Origin: Prauserella muralis
Lineage (GTDB): Bacteria > Actinomycetota > Actinomycetes > Mycobacteriales > Pseudonocardiaceae
NCBI RefSeq assembly: GCF_003202285.1
Contig: NZ_MASW01000001.1
Span: 1,364,001 to 1,428,000, forward strand
DNA: 64,000 nt
Direction of reading: 5' to 3'
The position numbers and the translations under genes are program-made. The notes beneath the pieces are model-generated. The model ran no database searches. It was given only the letters and a program-made list of their open reading frames with translations, and was not told where the DNA came from. This document shows positions 44,061 through 51,954 of this stretch, in pieces. How positions within the stretch are numbered: position 1 is the first letter of the stretch; each line of letters opens with the position of its first letter.

Positions 44061-44560
44061 GTGCCGATCCGCAGCGTGCACTCATCGTCGTGACGGCGGT
44101 CGGTGCTGTACGCGACGACGGGATAGCCGTCCACAGGCGACATTTCCTCGAACAGCGGCAGGTTGTCGCGGTTGGCGTAGAGCGAGCTGAGACCCCGCTC
44201 GTCCAGCTGGGGAAAGATCACACTGATGCCGGCCGGGCCACGTGGCACCTGCCAATGGCAGTCAGGTCCGGTGGGAGCATTGACATCGCTCGTAGGAGCG
44301 ATGCGCTCGCCGAAGAACTCCTCGATCTCCGCATCCGTCAGGACGTCGCAGGGCTGCTGCAGGAGGGTGGCGATGTCGAGCGGGCGGTCGACCTGGGGGG
44401 CGCCGTTGGCTGGCAGGCTGTCGCCCTCGCTGGTGGGAACGTTCGGGCTGGCCGGCAACGCTGTGGACTGCGGGCTGCCCTCGCCAGATTCGGACGTCGT
44501 GCACCCTGATGTGATCATGATGGCAGCGCCTGCGACAGCCATGACGGCTGCCAGCTTCAC
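43931..44560 (-). CDS. DUF3558 lipoprotein, copy 2
   Basis: 209 residues, paralogue of the protein at 42747. Lipobox ITSGC (Cys20), then APQVDRPLDIATLLQQPCDV, GPDCHWQ, DECTLRIGTSDRE and IGQLDPCQAVRDQVA, keeping all four DUF3558 cysteines. The two copies are nearly identical from ETIDITLYLGESK to the end but clearly different before. GTG 44560 overlaps the stop of the upstream helical gene by 4 bases. Membrane-anchored on the outer face; function unknown. Confidence 0.87.
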   Translation of the reverse strand: MKLAAVMAVAGAAIMITSGCTTSESGEGSPQSTALPASPNVPTSEGDSLPANGAPQVDRPLDIATLLQQPCDVLTDAEIEEFFGERIAPTSDVNAPTGPDCHWQVPRGPAGISVIFPQLDERGLSSLYANRDNLPLFEEMSPVDGYPVVAYSTDRRHDDECTLRIGTSDRETIDITLYLGESKIGQLDPCQAVRDQVATAMIRNIKARQ

Positions 44561-45015
44561 CGCAGAGTCCCCTTCTTCTCGGTGACGACAGCCGCTGTGT
44601 CCTCATCGACCGTCGTGTAGGCAGGGAGCGCGTTTCTGAACTTCTGCGCCATCGCGCGGCAATAGTTCACCCGCTCGTCCAATGCCACCTGCAGCGCCGC
44701 GCCCGATTGCCGGATCTTGTCGGCATTGTTGATGCTGGCGTATTCGGTTCCCGGGGCCTCGACGGCTTCGATCGTTCGGACGTGCGTTCTGCAGCTTTCG
44801 AACTTGTCCGCCAGTTCGTCCCACTCCGTGGCGATGGAGGTCAGCTGTTCCGGAGTGAAGGCGTAGCCGGGTCCCGTCTGTGGGGCGCCCCCGCCTCTGC
44901 CGCCCGGGAGCAGCTCCGGACGACCGGCGTGGGTGTCGGGTTGCGGGGGGACGTAGACCTGGGTGACGGGTATCGCCTGCCCGCCGATTTCCTTCTCGAT
45001 CACCGTCGCCCCCAC
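44557..45015 (-). CDS. Helical protein with type VII secretion-like motif, copy 2
   Basis: 152 residues, the same length as copy 1. Residues 1-75 are identical to copy 1 and the rest is about half identical. Cys75 and Cys119 are kept, and Y133-T-T-V-D137 preserves YxxxD/E although the residues between differ. Both copies end in a short charged tail. GTG 45015; upstream on this strand a TACGTT with extended TG mirrors the box of copy 1. It is coupled to the DUF3558 gene below it. Confidence 0.78.
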   Translation of the reverse strand: MGATVIEKEIGGQAIPVTQVYVPPQPDTHAGRPELLPGGRGGGAPQTGPGYAFTPEQLTSIATEWDELADKFESCRTHVRTIEAVEAPGTEYASINNADKIRQSGAALQVALDERVNYCRAMAQKFRNALPAYTTVDEDTAAVVTEKKGTLR

Positions 45016-45059
45016 GCCGCTGTCACCAGGGCAGCACCCTCCGTGTCCGACCGTGCGAA
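44791..45059. repeat. Tandem duplication, block B copy 2
   Basis: Partner of 43622-43890, about 99% identical by eye. Confidence 0.92.
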
Positions 45060-45092
45060 CGTAGCACGCGGACCGGCAGGCCGGGCGGGGTT

Positions 45093-45275
45093 TCAGCCCT
45101 TCTCGTCGTCCTCCGGCCGCTTCGACTGCTCACCGATGCTGCGGAGGAACTCGGGGTCGTCGTCCGGCGCCACGGCGCTCTGCCGGCTCGGCACACCGAC
45201 CCGTTCGGCGCCGAAGACTCGCCACAACAATACGGCGATGGTGATCGCGCCGATCGCCGCGAGCAGGTACAGCAT
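45093..45275 (-). CDS. Small membrane protein
   Basis: 60 residues: one N-terminal membrane helix (MLYLLAAIGAITIAVLLWRV) and a polar tail with DDDPEFLRSIGEQSKRPEDD. No family was recognised. The ATG at 45275 has AAGGAG six bases upstream, and a TGCATAAT-type extended -10 lies at about 45336-45329 on this strand, which supports a real gene. Confidence 0.68.
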   Translation of the reverse strand: MLYLLAAIGAITIAVLLWRVFGAERVGVPSRQSAVAPDDDPEFLRSIGEQSKRPEDDEKG

Positions 45276-45480
45276 GCTCGCTCCTTCCCGGTGTGCTGCG
45301 CGAGTGACAGGTGGTTCGCAGTCCTCGGATTATGCACGCCGGGGAGTAGGCGCGCTGTGAACGCCCACCCGACCGTGCCGCGCATGCCTCGCGACTGTTG
45401 TCACCGAGATTAACCCTTTTGCCGGGTTTTGGGGTGAGGGGTGGCCCTGCGGCGCTGAAGGGCACCCCGCTACCCGAGCC

Positions 45481-45690
45481 TCAGGCGTGCCGTGGCTCGC
45501 TCGCGTCAGTGGTCAGCTCGGCGAGCAGCGCGTTGACCTCGGATTCGCGGAACCGGCGATGGCCGCCGGGTGTGCGGATCGAGCCGATCCGCCCTGCCGT
45601 CGCCCAGCGAGTCACCGTCTTCGGATCGACTCGGAACAAAGCGGCGACCTCGCCCGGTGTCAGCAGCCGTCCTCCCGTGGTCGCGGTCAC
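45481..45690 (-). CDS. bldC: Developmental regulator BldC (MerR-like HTH)
   Basis: 69-residue DNA-binding protein: LLTPGEVAALFRVDPKTVTRWATAGRIGSIRTPGGHRRFRESEVNALL. This is nearly the sequence of Streptomyces BldC, which binds direct repeats cooperatively and delays sporulation entry. GTG 45690 has AAGGAGG six bases upstream. It is divergent from the Lrp-type gene. Confidence 0.92.
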   Translation of the reverse strand: MTATTGGRLLTPGEVAALFRVDPKTVTRWATAGRIGSIRTPGGHRRFRESEVNALLAELTTDASEPRHA

Positions 45691-45860
45691 TTTCCGCCTC
45701 CTTCACACCTTCAGTGCTATACCGGGAGCGCGTCGGGCTCACGTGTCCGTCGTGCCCGGTCCCTAACTCCACAATCGTTGCACTTCACCCGTCAGGTACT
45801 CGAACGGTTGTCGGCGAGTAAAGAGGTAGTAAGGGACAAAACGGCCGCTTCGGACACGGC

Positions 45861-45866
45861 TAGGGT
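45861..45866 (+). promoter_or_regulatory. -10 box, leaderless Lrp gene
   Basis: TAGGGT ends 7 bases before GTG 45874. Confidence 0.5.
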
Positions 45867-45873
45867 GGGCCCC

Positions 45874-46362
45874 GTGGACCACCTCGACCGCAAGATCATC
45901 GCCGAGCTGCGCACCAACGGCAGGGCCACCTACGCCGAGCTCGGGCGGATCGTGGGCCTGTCGCCGTCGTCGGTGCACGAGCGGGTCGGCAAGCTCGAGG
46001 CCGCCGGCGTCATCACCGGCTACCACGCCGTCGTCGACCCCCGCACCGTCGGGCTCGGCGTCACCGCGCTCGTCGGGATCCAGCCCACCGACACCGCCTC
46101 CGACGACGAGGTCGCCGTCGCGCTCGGCGAGCTGCCCGAGGTAGAGAGCTGCTACGCCGTCGCGGGCGACCAGGCGTTCGTGGTCAAGGTGCGGGTCGGC
46201 ACCGTCGACGAGCTGGAGCACACCCTCGGCAGGCTGCGCCGCATCGACGGCGTGGCCCGCACCCACACCACCGTGGTGCTGTCCACGCGCTTCGAGGGCC
46301 GGCCCAACAACACCGTGCTCGACCACCCGGAAGACGGCCTGAGCGGCGGCGTAGCCTCGTAG
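45874..46362 (+). CDS. Lrp/AsnC family transcriptional regulator
   Basis: 162 residues: N-terminal HTH (DHLDRKIIAELRTNGRATYAELGRIVGLSPSSVHERVGKLEAAGVI) and C-terminal RAM ligand domain (GLGVTALVGIQPTD, ALGELPEVESCYAVAGDQAFVVKVRV). It likely senses an amino acid; the nearby cysteine desulfhydrase gene suggests a sulfur amino acid, but that is a guess from location. The start is set by the TAGGGT box. Confidence 0.9.
   Translation: MDHLDRKIIAELRTNGRATYAELGRIVGLSPSSVHERVGKLEAAGVITGYHAVVDPRTVGLGVTALVGIQPTDTASDDEVAVALGELPEVESCYAVAGDQAFVVKVRVGTVDELEHTLGRLRRIDGVARTHTTVVLSTRFEGRPNNTVLDHPEDGLSGGVAS
46352..46357 (+). promoter_or_regulatory. -10 box for DUF4229 gene
   Basis: TAGCCT ends 8 bases before GTG 46366, inside the last codons of the Lrp gene. 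Confidence 0.4.
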
Positions 46363-46365
46363 ACC

Positions 46366-46650
46366 GTGAGTGAACGACCAGGCGAGCACCTTGCCCGCGA
46401 TCTGACCCTCTACGTGCTGGCGCGGTTCGCGCTCGTCGCCGTGGTCGCCACGCTCCTGGTCCTGTTCGACGTGCCGCTGCTGGTGGCGCTGGCCATCGGC
46501 TTCGTCGCGGGTCTTCCGCTCGGCCTGCTCCTGCTGCGCGGGCTCAACGCACGGGTGACAGCCGGGCTCGCCGCGCGCAACGAGCGCAGGGCCGCCGAGC
46601 GCGCCAGGCTGCGGGCGCAGCTGCGCGGCGACGAGCAGGGGGCCGAGTGA
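46366..46650 (+). CDS. DUF4229 small membrane protein
   Basis: 94 residues with two membrane helices ([22 protein letters not shown] and [20 protein letters not shown]) and a basic C-terminal tail ([15 protein letters not shown]), the usual pattern of DUF4229. Function unknown. It overlaps the next gene by 4 bases. Confidence 0.8.
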   Translation: MSERPGEHLARDLTLYVLARFALVAVVATLLVLFDVPLLVALAIGFVAGLPLGLLLLRGLNARVTAGLAARNERRAAERARLRAQLRGDEQGAE

Positions 46651-47711
46651 GCCGCGAGTGGGTGCGCGAGGCGATCCGCATCATCGAGGCCGACGCCAAC
46701 CGCAGCGCCGACACCCACCTGCACGTGTTCCCGCTGCCCGCCGACTGGGGCATCGACCTCTACCTCAAGGACGAGTCGGTGCACCCCACCGGCTCCCTCA
46801 AGCACCGGCTGGCCCGCTCGCTGCTGCTGTACGGCCTCGTCAACGGCCAGATCGGCCCGGACACGGTGCTCGTCGAGGCCTCCAGCGGCTCGACGGCGGT
46901 CTCCGAGGCCTATTTCGCGCGGATGCTCGGACTGGAGTTCGTCACGGTCGTGCCACGCAAGACCAGCCAGGAGAAGATCGACCTCATCGAGTTCTACGGC
47001 GGGCGCTGCCACTTCGTCGACATCCCGTCCGCCATGTACTCGGAGGCGGAGCGGCTTGCCGCCGAGTGCAACGGCCACTACCTCGACCAGTTCACCTACG
47101 CCGAGCGGGCCACCGACTGGCGCGGCAACAACAACATCGCCGAGTCGGTGTTCACGCAGATGCGCTCGGAGCGGCACCCGGTGCCCGCGTGGATCGTCGT
47201 GGGCGCGGGCACGGGCGGCACCAGCGCGACGTTCGGCCGCTACGTGCGCTACCGCCGCCACGACACCCGCATCGCCGTGGCCGACCCTGAGAACTCGGCC
47301 TTCTTCGGCGCATGGGAGACCGGGGCTCGCGACTACACCACCGGCATGCCCTCGCGAATCGAGGGGATCGGCCGCCCGCGCGTCGAGCCGTCGTTCGTCC
47401 CCGAGGTGATCGACGAGATGATCCAGGTGCCGGACGCGGCGTCGTTCGCGGCGATCCGGCTGCTGCGCGAGCGCACCGGCCACTGGGCGGGCGGGTCCAC
47501 GGGCACCAACCTCGTCGGCGCGTTCACGCTCATCGCGCGGATGCTCGCGGCAGGGGAGCGCGGCAGCGTCGTCACGCTGGTCTGCGACGGCGGCGAGCGC
47601 TACGCCAACACCTACTACTCCGACACCTGGATCGCCGAACGCGGCCTCGACCTCGCCCCGCACCTGGCCGAGCTGGAGCACTTCCTGGCCACCGGCGAGT
47701 TCGGCGCCTGA
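46647..47711 (+). CDS. cds1: PLP-dependent cysteine synthase family protein, Cds1-like
   Basis: 354-residue fold type II PLP enzyme. The PLP lysine lies in [19 protein letters not shown]; the substrate loop is [18 protein letters not shown]; the phosphate loop is [16 protein letters not shown]. The distinctive [16 protein letters not shown] and late [16 protein letters not shown] match mycobacterial Cds1, an L-cysteine desulfhydrase that releases H2S. A desulfhydrase role is inferred by resemblance to that protein rather than to CysK/CysM. It ends 10 bases from the convergent menA end. Confidence 0.85.
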   Translation: MSREWVREAIRIIEADANRSADTHLHVFPLPADWGIDLYLKDESVHPTGSLKHRLARSLLLYGLVNGQIGPDTVLVEASSGSTAVSEAYFARMLGLEFVTVVPRKTSQEKIDLIEFYGGRCHFVDIPSAMYSEAERLAAECNGHYLDQFTYAERATDWRGNNNIAESVFTQMRSERHPVPAWIVVGAGTGGTSATFGRYVRYRRHDTRIAVADPENSAFFGAWETGARDYTTGMPSRIEGIGRPRVEPSFVPEVIDEMIQVPDAASFAAIRLLRERTGHWAGGSTGTNLVGAFTLIARMLAAGERGSVVTLVCDGGERYANTYYSDTWIAERGLDLAPHLAELEHFLATGEFGA

Positions 47712-47721
47712 GAGCCCACCG

Positions 47722-48597
47722 TCAGCCGGTCCACGCCAGCGCCGCGCCGGTCAGCACGGCCCACGCCAGCATCGCCATGCCGGTGTCCCGCAGCACCGGG
47801 ATCAGGCCCCGCCCCGTGACCCCGCCCGTGATGACCCGCACCGGCGTGACGAGCAACGCGGCCGCCGGCAGCGCCACGAGCGCCACCGGGTGCGCGAACG
47901 CCAGCGTCCCGGTGAGCACGAACGGCACGACCGCCAGCGCCAGGTACAGCCGCCGGGTGCCGCCGTCGCCCAGCTTGACGGCCAGCGTGCGCTTGCCCGC
48001 CTCGCGGTCGGTGGGGATGTCCCGCAGGTTGTTGGCCACCAGCACCGCCGTGGACAGGCAGCCCACGGCGACCGCGGACGCCAGCGCCTCCCAGCTCACC
48101 CGGCCCGCCTGGACGTACACCGTGCCGAGCACGGCGGCCAGTCCGAAGAAGACGAACACGGCGACCTCGCCGAGGCCCGCGTAGCCGTAGGGGCGCCTGC
48201 CTCCGGTGTAGAACCACGCGCCCGCGATGCACGCAGCGCCGAGCGCGAGCAGCCACCACGTGCCGGTCACGGCGACGAGCACCAGCCCGAGCACCCCCGC
48301 GACGCCCAGCGAGGCCAGCGCCGCGGCGAGCACCGTCCTCGGCCGGGCCGCCCCCGAGCCGACGAGGCGCAGCGGACCGACCCGCTCGGTGTCGGTGCCA
48401 CGGATGCCGTCGGAATAGTCGTTGGCGAAGTTGACCCCGACGATCAACGCCAGTGCCACGCCCAGCGCCAGCAGCGACTGCCACCAGGAGAACGCGTCGA
48501 GCTGCGCCGCCGCCCCCATGCCCGCCAGCACCGGGGCGATCGCGTTGGGCAACGTCCGCGGCCGCGCCCCCTCGATCCACTCCGCAACAGTCGCCAT
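47722..48597 (-). CDS. menA: 1,4-dihydroxy-2-naphthoate polyprenyltransferase
   Basis: Attaches the isoprenoid tail to 1,4-dihydroxy-2-naphthoate to form demethylmenaquinone; integral membrane enzyme. The 291-residue protein has nine hydrophobic helices and the two aspartate motifs [14 protein letters not shown] and [14 protein letters not shown]. It begins [22 protein letters not shown], typical of MenA. AAGAAT lies 6 bases before the ATG. Other men genes lie just beyond. Confidence 0.94.
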   Translation of the reverse strand: MATVAEWIEGARPRTLPNAIAPVLAGMGAAAQLDAFSWWQSLLALGVALALIVGVNFANDYSDGIRGTDTERVGPLRLVGSGAARPRTVLAAALASLGVAGVLGLVLVAVTGTWWLLALGAACIAGAWFYTGGRRPYGYAGLGEVAVFVFFGLAAVLGTVYVQAGRVSWEALASAVAVGCLSTAVLVANNLRDIPTDREAGKRTLAVKLGDGGTRRLYLALAVVPFVLTGTLAFAHPVALVALPAAALLVTPVRVITGGVTGRGLIPVLRDTGMAMLAWAVLTGAALAWTG

Positions 48598-48633
48598 GGC
48601 GCCATTCTTTCGCCCGCCCGGCGGCGGCGACGC

Positions 48634-49764
48634 TCAGGGCTGACGGCAGGGCGCGGCGGCGAGCCCGGGACGCACGTAGGCGGCCGAGACGTACATGCCG
48701 GGCGCGAGGCGGTACCACCGCGCTGTGGCGCCCTGCGTGCCGCGGACCCGGTCGCCGGTGGCGGCACAATCGATGCGCACCTGTGCGTGCCGCGCCGCGT
48801 AGCCGACCCGATCGGCGTCCAGCGAGGGACCGGTGCGCACGTTCAGCTGCCAGCCGCCGGTCTCGACCGTGCCCCACGGACCGTGGCCGGTCCACTGGTA
48901 GGTCACGTCCACCCAGGCGTTGGTGGGCAGCCGCAGGCCGTCCCAGAACGTGCCGTCGGCGAGGTCGATCCCGGCCGGGTTCCTCACGACGCGCCCGAAC
49001 TGGTCCCTGCCGCCGTTGTGCCCGTCCTGGTAGGCAGCCTGCGCCTGCGGCTTGCCGTGCGGAAGGCCGGGCCACATGTCGCGCTCGGCGTTCCAGTGGT
49101 CGTCCCTGGTGTTCCACGGCCCGACGTCCCACACGGGTGCCCACTCACAGCGCGCCCCGTCGGTGGTGCACACCTTGACCGTGTAGTTGCCGCTGCCGCG
49201 GCTCGCGAGGCCCCGCCGCGAGGGCAGCGCCACGAAGTGGTCCCGCTCGGTGATCACGTGCCCGTTCGCGGTGGTGCCGCCGACGAGGCCCTCCCGGGTG
49301 GCGAAGATCCGGAACGTCGTGCCCTGTGCTGGGGTCATCGCCCCCATTCTCCGCCCCGGAGCCCGCCACGCGGTGACGTCGATCGCCCGCGGCCGGGCCC
49401 CGGCGGTGAGCGCCAGGCGGGTCTGCACAGACGTGGTGGCCTCCGGCAGCACGGCCGCGGCGCCGGGCCGGGCCCCGACCCACTCCGACCACGTGCCGTC
49501 CGAGCGCAGGCCGCGCACGTCGACGGCGGTGCCCTGTCCCGGCGCGGTCACGGCCACGGTGTCGACCGGGCTGTCCAGGTGGCGCACGGGCGACTCCCGG
49601 ACGGACATGCCCACCGGGGAGGTGGTCGACAGGGCGAGGTCCGCGCGGGAGGCCGGCAGCGTCCACGAGACGGCACCGGTGGTCCGCACCGGCTCCGGTA
49701 CGAGGGTCAGCACCAGGCCGATTACGGCACTCAACGCCGCTGACCTGCGTCTTCGAGAGATCAT
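48634..49764 (-). CDS. Secreted protein with C-terminal SH3b-like domain
   Basis: 376 residues. A basic Sec signal (MISRRRRSAALSAVIGLVLTLVP) is followed by a beta-rich region (SPVDTVAVTAPGQGTAVDVRG, RSDGTWSEWVGARP), a middle part with cysteines (VKVCTTDGARCEW), NTRDDHWNAERDMWPGLPHGKPQAQ and finally an SH3b domain (WQLNVRTGPSLDADRVGYAA to GMYVSAAYVRPGL). SH3b domains often bind the cell wall. A role at the envelope is likely; no catalytic motif was recognised. The gene separates menA from menE. Confidence 0.77.
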   Translation of the reverse strand: MISRRRRSAALSAVIGLVLTLVPEPVRTTGAVSWTLPASRADLALSTTSPVGMSVRESPVRHLDSPVDTVAVTAPGQGTAVDVRGLRSDGTWSEWVGARPGAAAVLPEATTSVQTRLALTAGARPRAIDVTAWRAPGRRMGAMTPAQGTTFRIFATREGLVGGTTANGHVITERDHFVALPSRRGLASRGSGNYTVKVCTTDGARCEWAPVWDVGPWNTRDDHWNAERDMWPGLPHGKPQAQAAYQDGHNGGRDQFGRVVRNPAGIDLADGTFWDGLRLPTNAWVDVTYQWTGHGPWGTVETGGWQLNVRTGPSLDADRVGYAARHAQVRIDCAATGDRVRGTQGATARWYRLAPGMYVSAAYVRPGLAAAPCRQP

Positions 49765-49839
49765 GTCCGGTAGCCAAGGAGCCGCGCCCGGCGCCGTCAA
49801 CGAGCGGGCGGCCGTGTCGGCGTGCTCCAGCCTGCCGGG

Positions 49840-50976
49840 CTACCCCAGCAGGGTGGTGCGCACGGCGGCCCGGTCGACCTTGCCGGGTCCGATCAACGGC
49901 AGCTCCGGCACGAACACCAGCCGCTTCGGCACCCCCGGGCCACCGAGCTCGGCCCGCACGGCCTCCCGCAGCTCCTCCGCGCGCGGCGGCACCTCGCCCG
50001 CCACGACGGCGGCCGCCACCAGCTGTCCCCATTCCGGGTCGGGCAGTCCCACCACACACGCCGCGGCGACGCCCGGATGCGCGGTGAGCACCCGCTCGAC
50101 CCGCGCGGCGGGCACCTTGACGCCGCCGGTGTTGATGACGTCGTCGGCCCTGCCGAGCACGTCGAGCCTGCCGTCGCGCAGGCGGCCGACGTCGCTGGTG
50201 CGGAACCAGCCGTCGCGGAACGCCTCCGCCGTCAGGTCCGGCCGCAGCCGGTAGCCGTGCGCCAGCACGTCGCCGGTGAGCTCGATGCGGTCGCCCTCGC
50301 CGAGGCGGACCCGCACCCCGTCGAGCGGCACCCCGTCGTAGACGCAGCCGCTCGCGGTCTCGCTCATGCCGTACGCCGAGACGATGCTGAGCCCGGCCTC
50401 GCGCGCCCGCGCCCGCAGCCGGTCGTCGAGGGCGGCGCCGCCCAGCACGATCGCGGCGAAGCGGTGCGCCTCCCCGCCGCCGGCGTCGAGCAGGCGCGAC
50501 AGCTGGGTGGGCACCAGCGCCGTGTAGTGCGGGCCCTCGGTCGCCGTGAGGGTCCGCGCGGCCTCGGCGAAGGCGCCCGGGTCGAAACCGGACGACAGGT
50601 CGAGCACGGCGGGCCGGTGACCGGCCAGCGCGGAACGCACCAGCACCTGCAGCCCGCCGACGTAGTGCGCGGGCGTGGCCAGCAGCCAGCGGCCCGGCCC
50701 GCCGAGCCGGGCGTGGGTGGCGCGCGCCGAGGCGTGCAGCGCCCGCGCCGACAGCAGCACCCCCTTCGGCTCGCCCGTGGAGCCGGACGTGGGGATCACC
50801 ACCGCCGTGCCGGGCTCGACCGGCTCCCCCGGCGACAGCGCGTCGCGGACCCGCTCGGCGGCCGGGTTGCGCGGGTCGAGCGGCAGCACCGCCGGGCCCT
50901 CGGCGAGCGCGTCCGTCAACGCCGCCCGCAGCCGCTCGACGGAGGCCGGGGAACCGTCGGTCCAGACGATCCGCAT
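49840..50976 (-). CDS. menE: o-Succinylbenzoate-CoA ligase
   Basis: 378-residue adenylating enzyme of menaquinone synthesis. Motifs: P-loop IPTSGSTGEPKGVLLSARAL, YGMSETASGCVYDG, GWFRTSDVGRLRDG, GRADDVINTGGVKVPAARVE and the C-terminal lysine in PLIGPGKVDRAA. It is shorter than general acyl-CoA ligases, as is usual for actinobacterial MenE. It starts 7 bases after the menB stop on the same strand. Confidence 0.92.
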   Translation of the reverse strand: MRIVWTDGSPASVERLRAALTDALAEGPAVLPLDPRNPAAERVRDALSPGEPVEPGTAVVIPTSGSTGEPKGVLLSARALHASARATHARLGGPGRWLLATPAHYVGGLQVLVRSALAGHRPAVLDLSSGFDPGAFAEAARTLTATEGPHYTALVPTQLSRLLDAGGGEAHRFAAIVLGGAALDDRLRARAREAGLSIVSAYGMSETASGCVYDGVPLDGVRVRLGEGDRIELTGDVLAHGYRLRPDLTAEAFRDGWFRTSDVGRLRDGRLDVLGRADDVINTGGVKVPAARVERVLTAHPGVAAACVVGLPDPEWGQLVAAAVVAGEVPPRAEELREAVRAELGGPGVPKRLVFVPELPLIGPGKVDRAAVRTTLLG

Positions 50977-50982
50977 GAGCGG

Positions 50983-51906
50983 TCAGTAGTAGTACGGAAA
51001 GCCCGACCAGTCGGGCTCCCGCTTCTCCAGGAACGCGTCCCTGCCCTCGACGGCCTCGTCCTGCATGTAGGCCAGCCGGGTGGCCTCCCCGGCGAACACC
51101 TGCTGGCCCACCAGGCCGTCGTCGACGAGGTTGAACGCGTACTTGAGCATGCGCTGGGCGGTCGGCGACTTGCCCAGCGCCTCCCAGGCCCACTCCAGCG
51201 CGGTCTCCTCCAGCCGCTCGTGCGGCACCGCGGCGTTCACCGCGCCCATCCGGTGCGCCTGCTCGGCGGTGTACTCGCGGCCGAGGAAGAAGATCTCCCG
51301 CGCGAACTTCTGCCCGGTCTGCCGCGCGAGGTAGGCCGACCCGAAGCCGCCGTCGAAGGAGCCGACGTCGGCGTCGGTCTGCTTAAACCGCGCGTGCTCG
51401 GCCGAGGCCAGGGTGAGGTCGCACACGACGTGCAGCGAGTGTCCGCCGCCCGCCGCCCACCCGGGCACCACCGCGATCACGACCTTGGGCATGAACCGGA
51501 TCAGCCGCTGCACCTCGAGAATGTGCAGGCGGCCCGCGCGGGCGGGGTCGATCGTGTCCGATGTCTCTCCGCTCGCGTACTGATACCCGGAGCGACCACG
51601 AATACGCTGGTCACCACCGGAGCAAAAGGCCCACCCTCCGTCCTTGGGCGAAGGGCCGTTCCCGGTGAGCAGGACGCAGCCGACGTCCGAGCTCATCCGG
51701 GCGTGGTCCAGAGCACGGTAGAGCTCGTCGACGGTGTGCGGGCGGAAGGCGTTGCGCACCTCCGGCCGGTCGAACGCCACCCGCACGACGCGCTTGCCGG
51801 AACGGGTCTGGACAGAACGGTGGTAGGTGATGTCGGTGAAGTCGAACCCCTCGATCTCCGTCCAGGCGGCGGGGTCGAACAGCTCCGATACGCGAGCGTC
51901 AGCCAC
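50983..51906 (-). CDS. menB: 1,4-dihydroxy-2-naphthoyl-CoA synthase
   Basis: Crotonase-fold enzyme that cyclises o-succinylbenzoyl-CoA. The 307-residue protein has VAFDRPEVRNAFRPHTVDEL, FCSGGDQRIRG, PGWAAGGGHSLHVVCDLTLAS, KQTDADVGSFDGGFGSAYLARQ, GREYTAEQAHRMG and the C-terminal EKREPDWSGFPYYY, all diagnostic for MenB. The GTG start has TATTCT 7 bases upstream, suggesting a leaderless mRNA. It is divergent from menD with 48 bases between. Confidence 0.96.
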   Translation of the reverse strand: MADARVSELFDPAAWTEIEGFDFTDITYHRSVQTRSGKRVVRVAFDRPEVRNAFRPHTVDELYRALDHARMSSDVGCVLLTGNGPSPKDGGWAFCSGGDQRIRGRSGYQYASGETSDTIDPARAGRLHILEVQRLIRFMPKVVIAVVPGWAAGGGHSLHVVCDLTLASAEHARFKQTDADVGSFDGGFGSAYLARQTGQKFAREIFFLGREYTAEQAHRMGAVNAAVPHERLEETALEWAWEALGKSPTAQRMLKYAFNLVDDGLVGQQVFAGEATRLAYMQDEAVEGRDAFLEKREPDWSGFPYYY

Positions 51907-51913
51907 GCTTGCG

Positions 51914-51919
51914 AGAATA
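51914..51919 (-). promoter_or_regulatory. -10 box, leaderless menB
   Basis: On the minus strand TATTCT ends 7 bases before the menB GTG at 51906. Confidence 0.55.
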
Positions 51920-51954
51920 TGTCCCGTGCCGTCGACGCTTCAGGGGGCTCACCT

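Noticed and set aside
42747-45059. Insertion sequence as the cause of the tandem duplication
   Set aside because: No transposase frame, terminal inverted repeats or target duplication was seen; the copies are in direct tandem.
49822-51954. Long plus-strand frame running into menD
   Set aside because: The frame is open opposite menE and menB; only the part from 51955 matches MenD.
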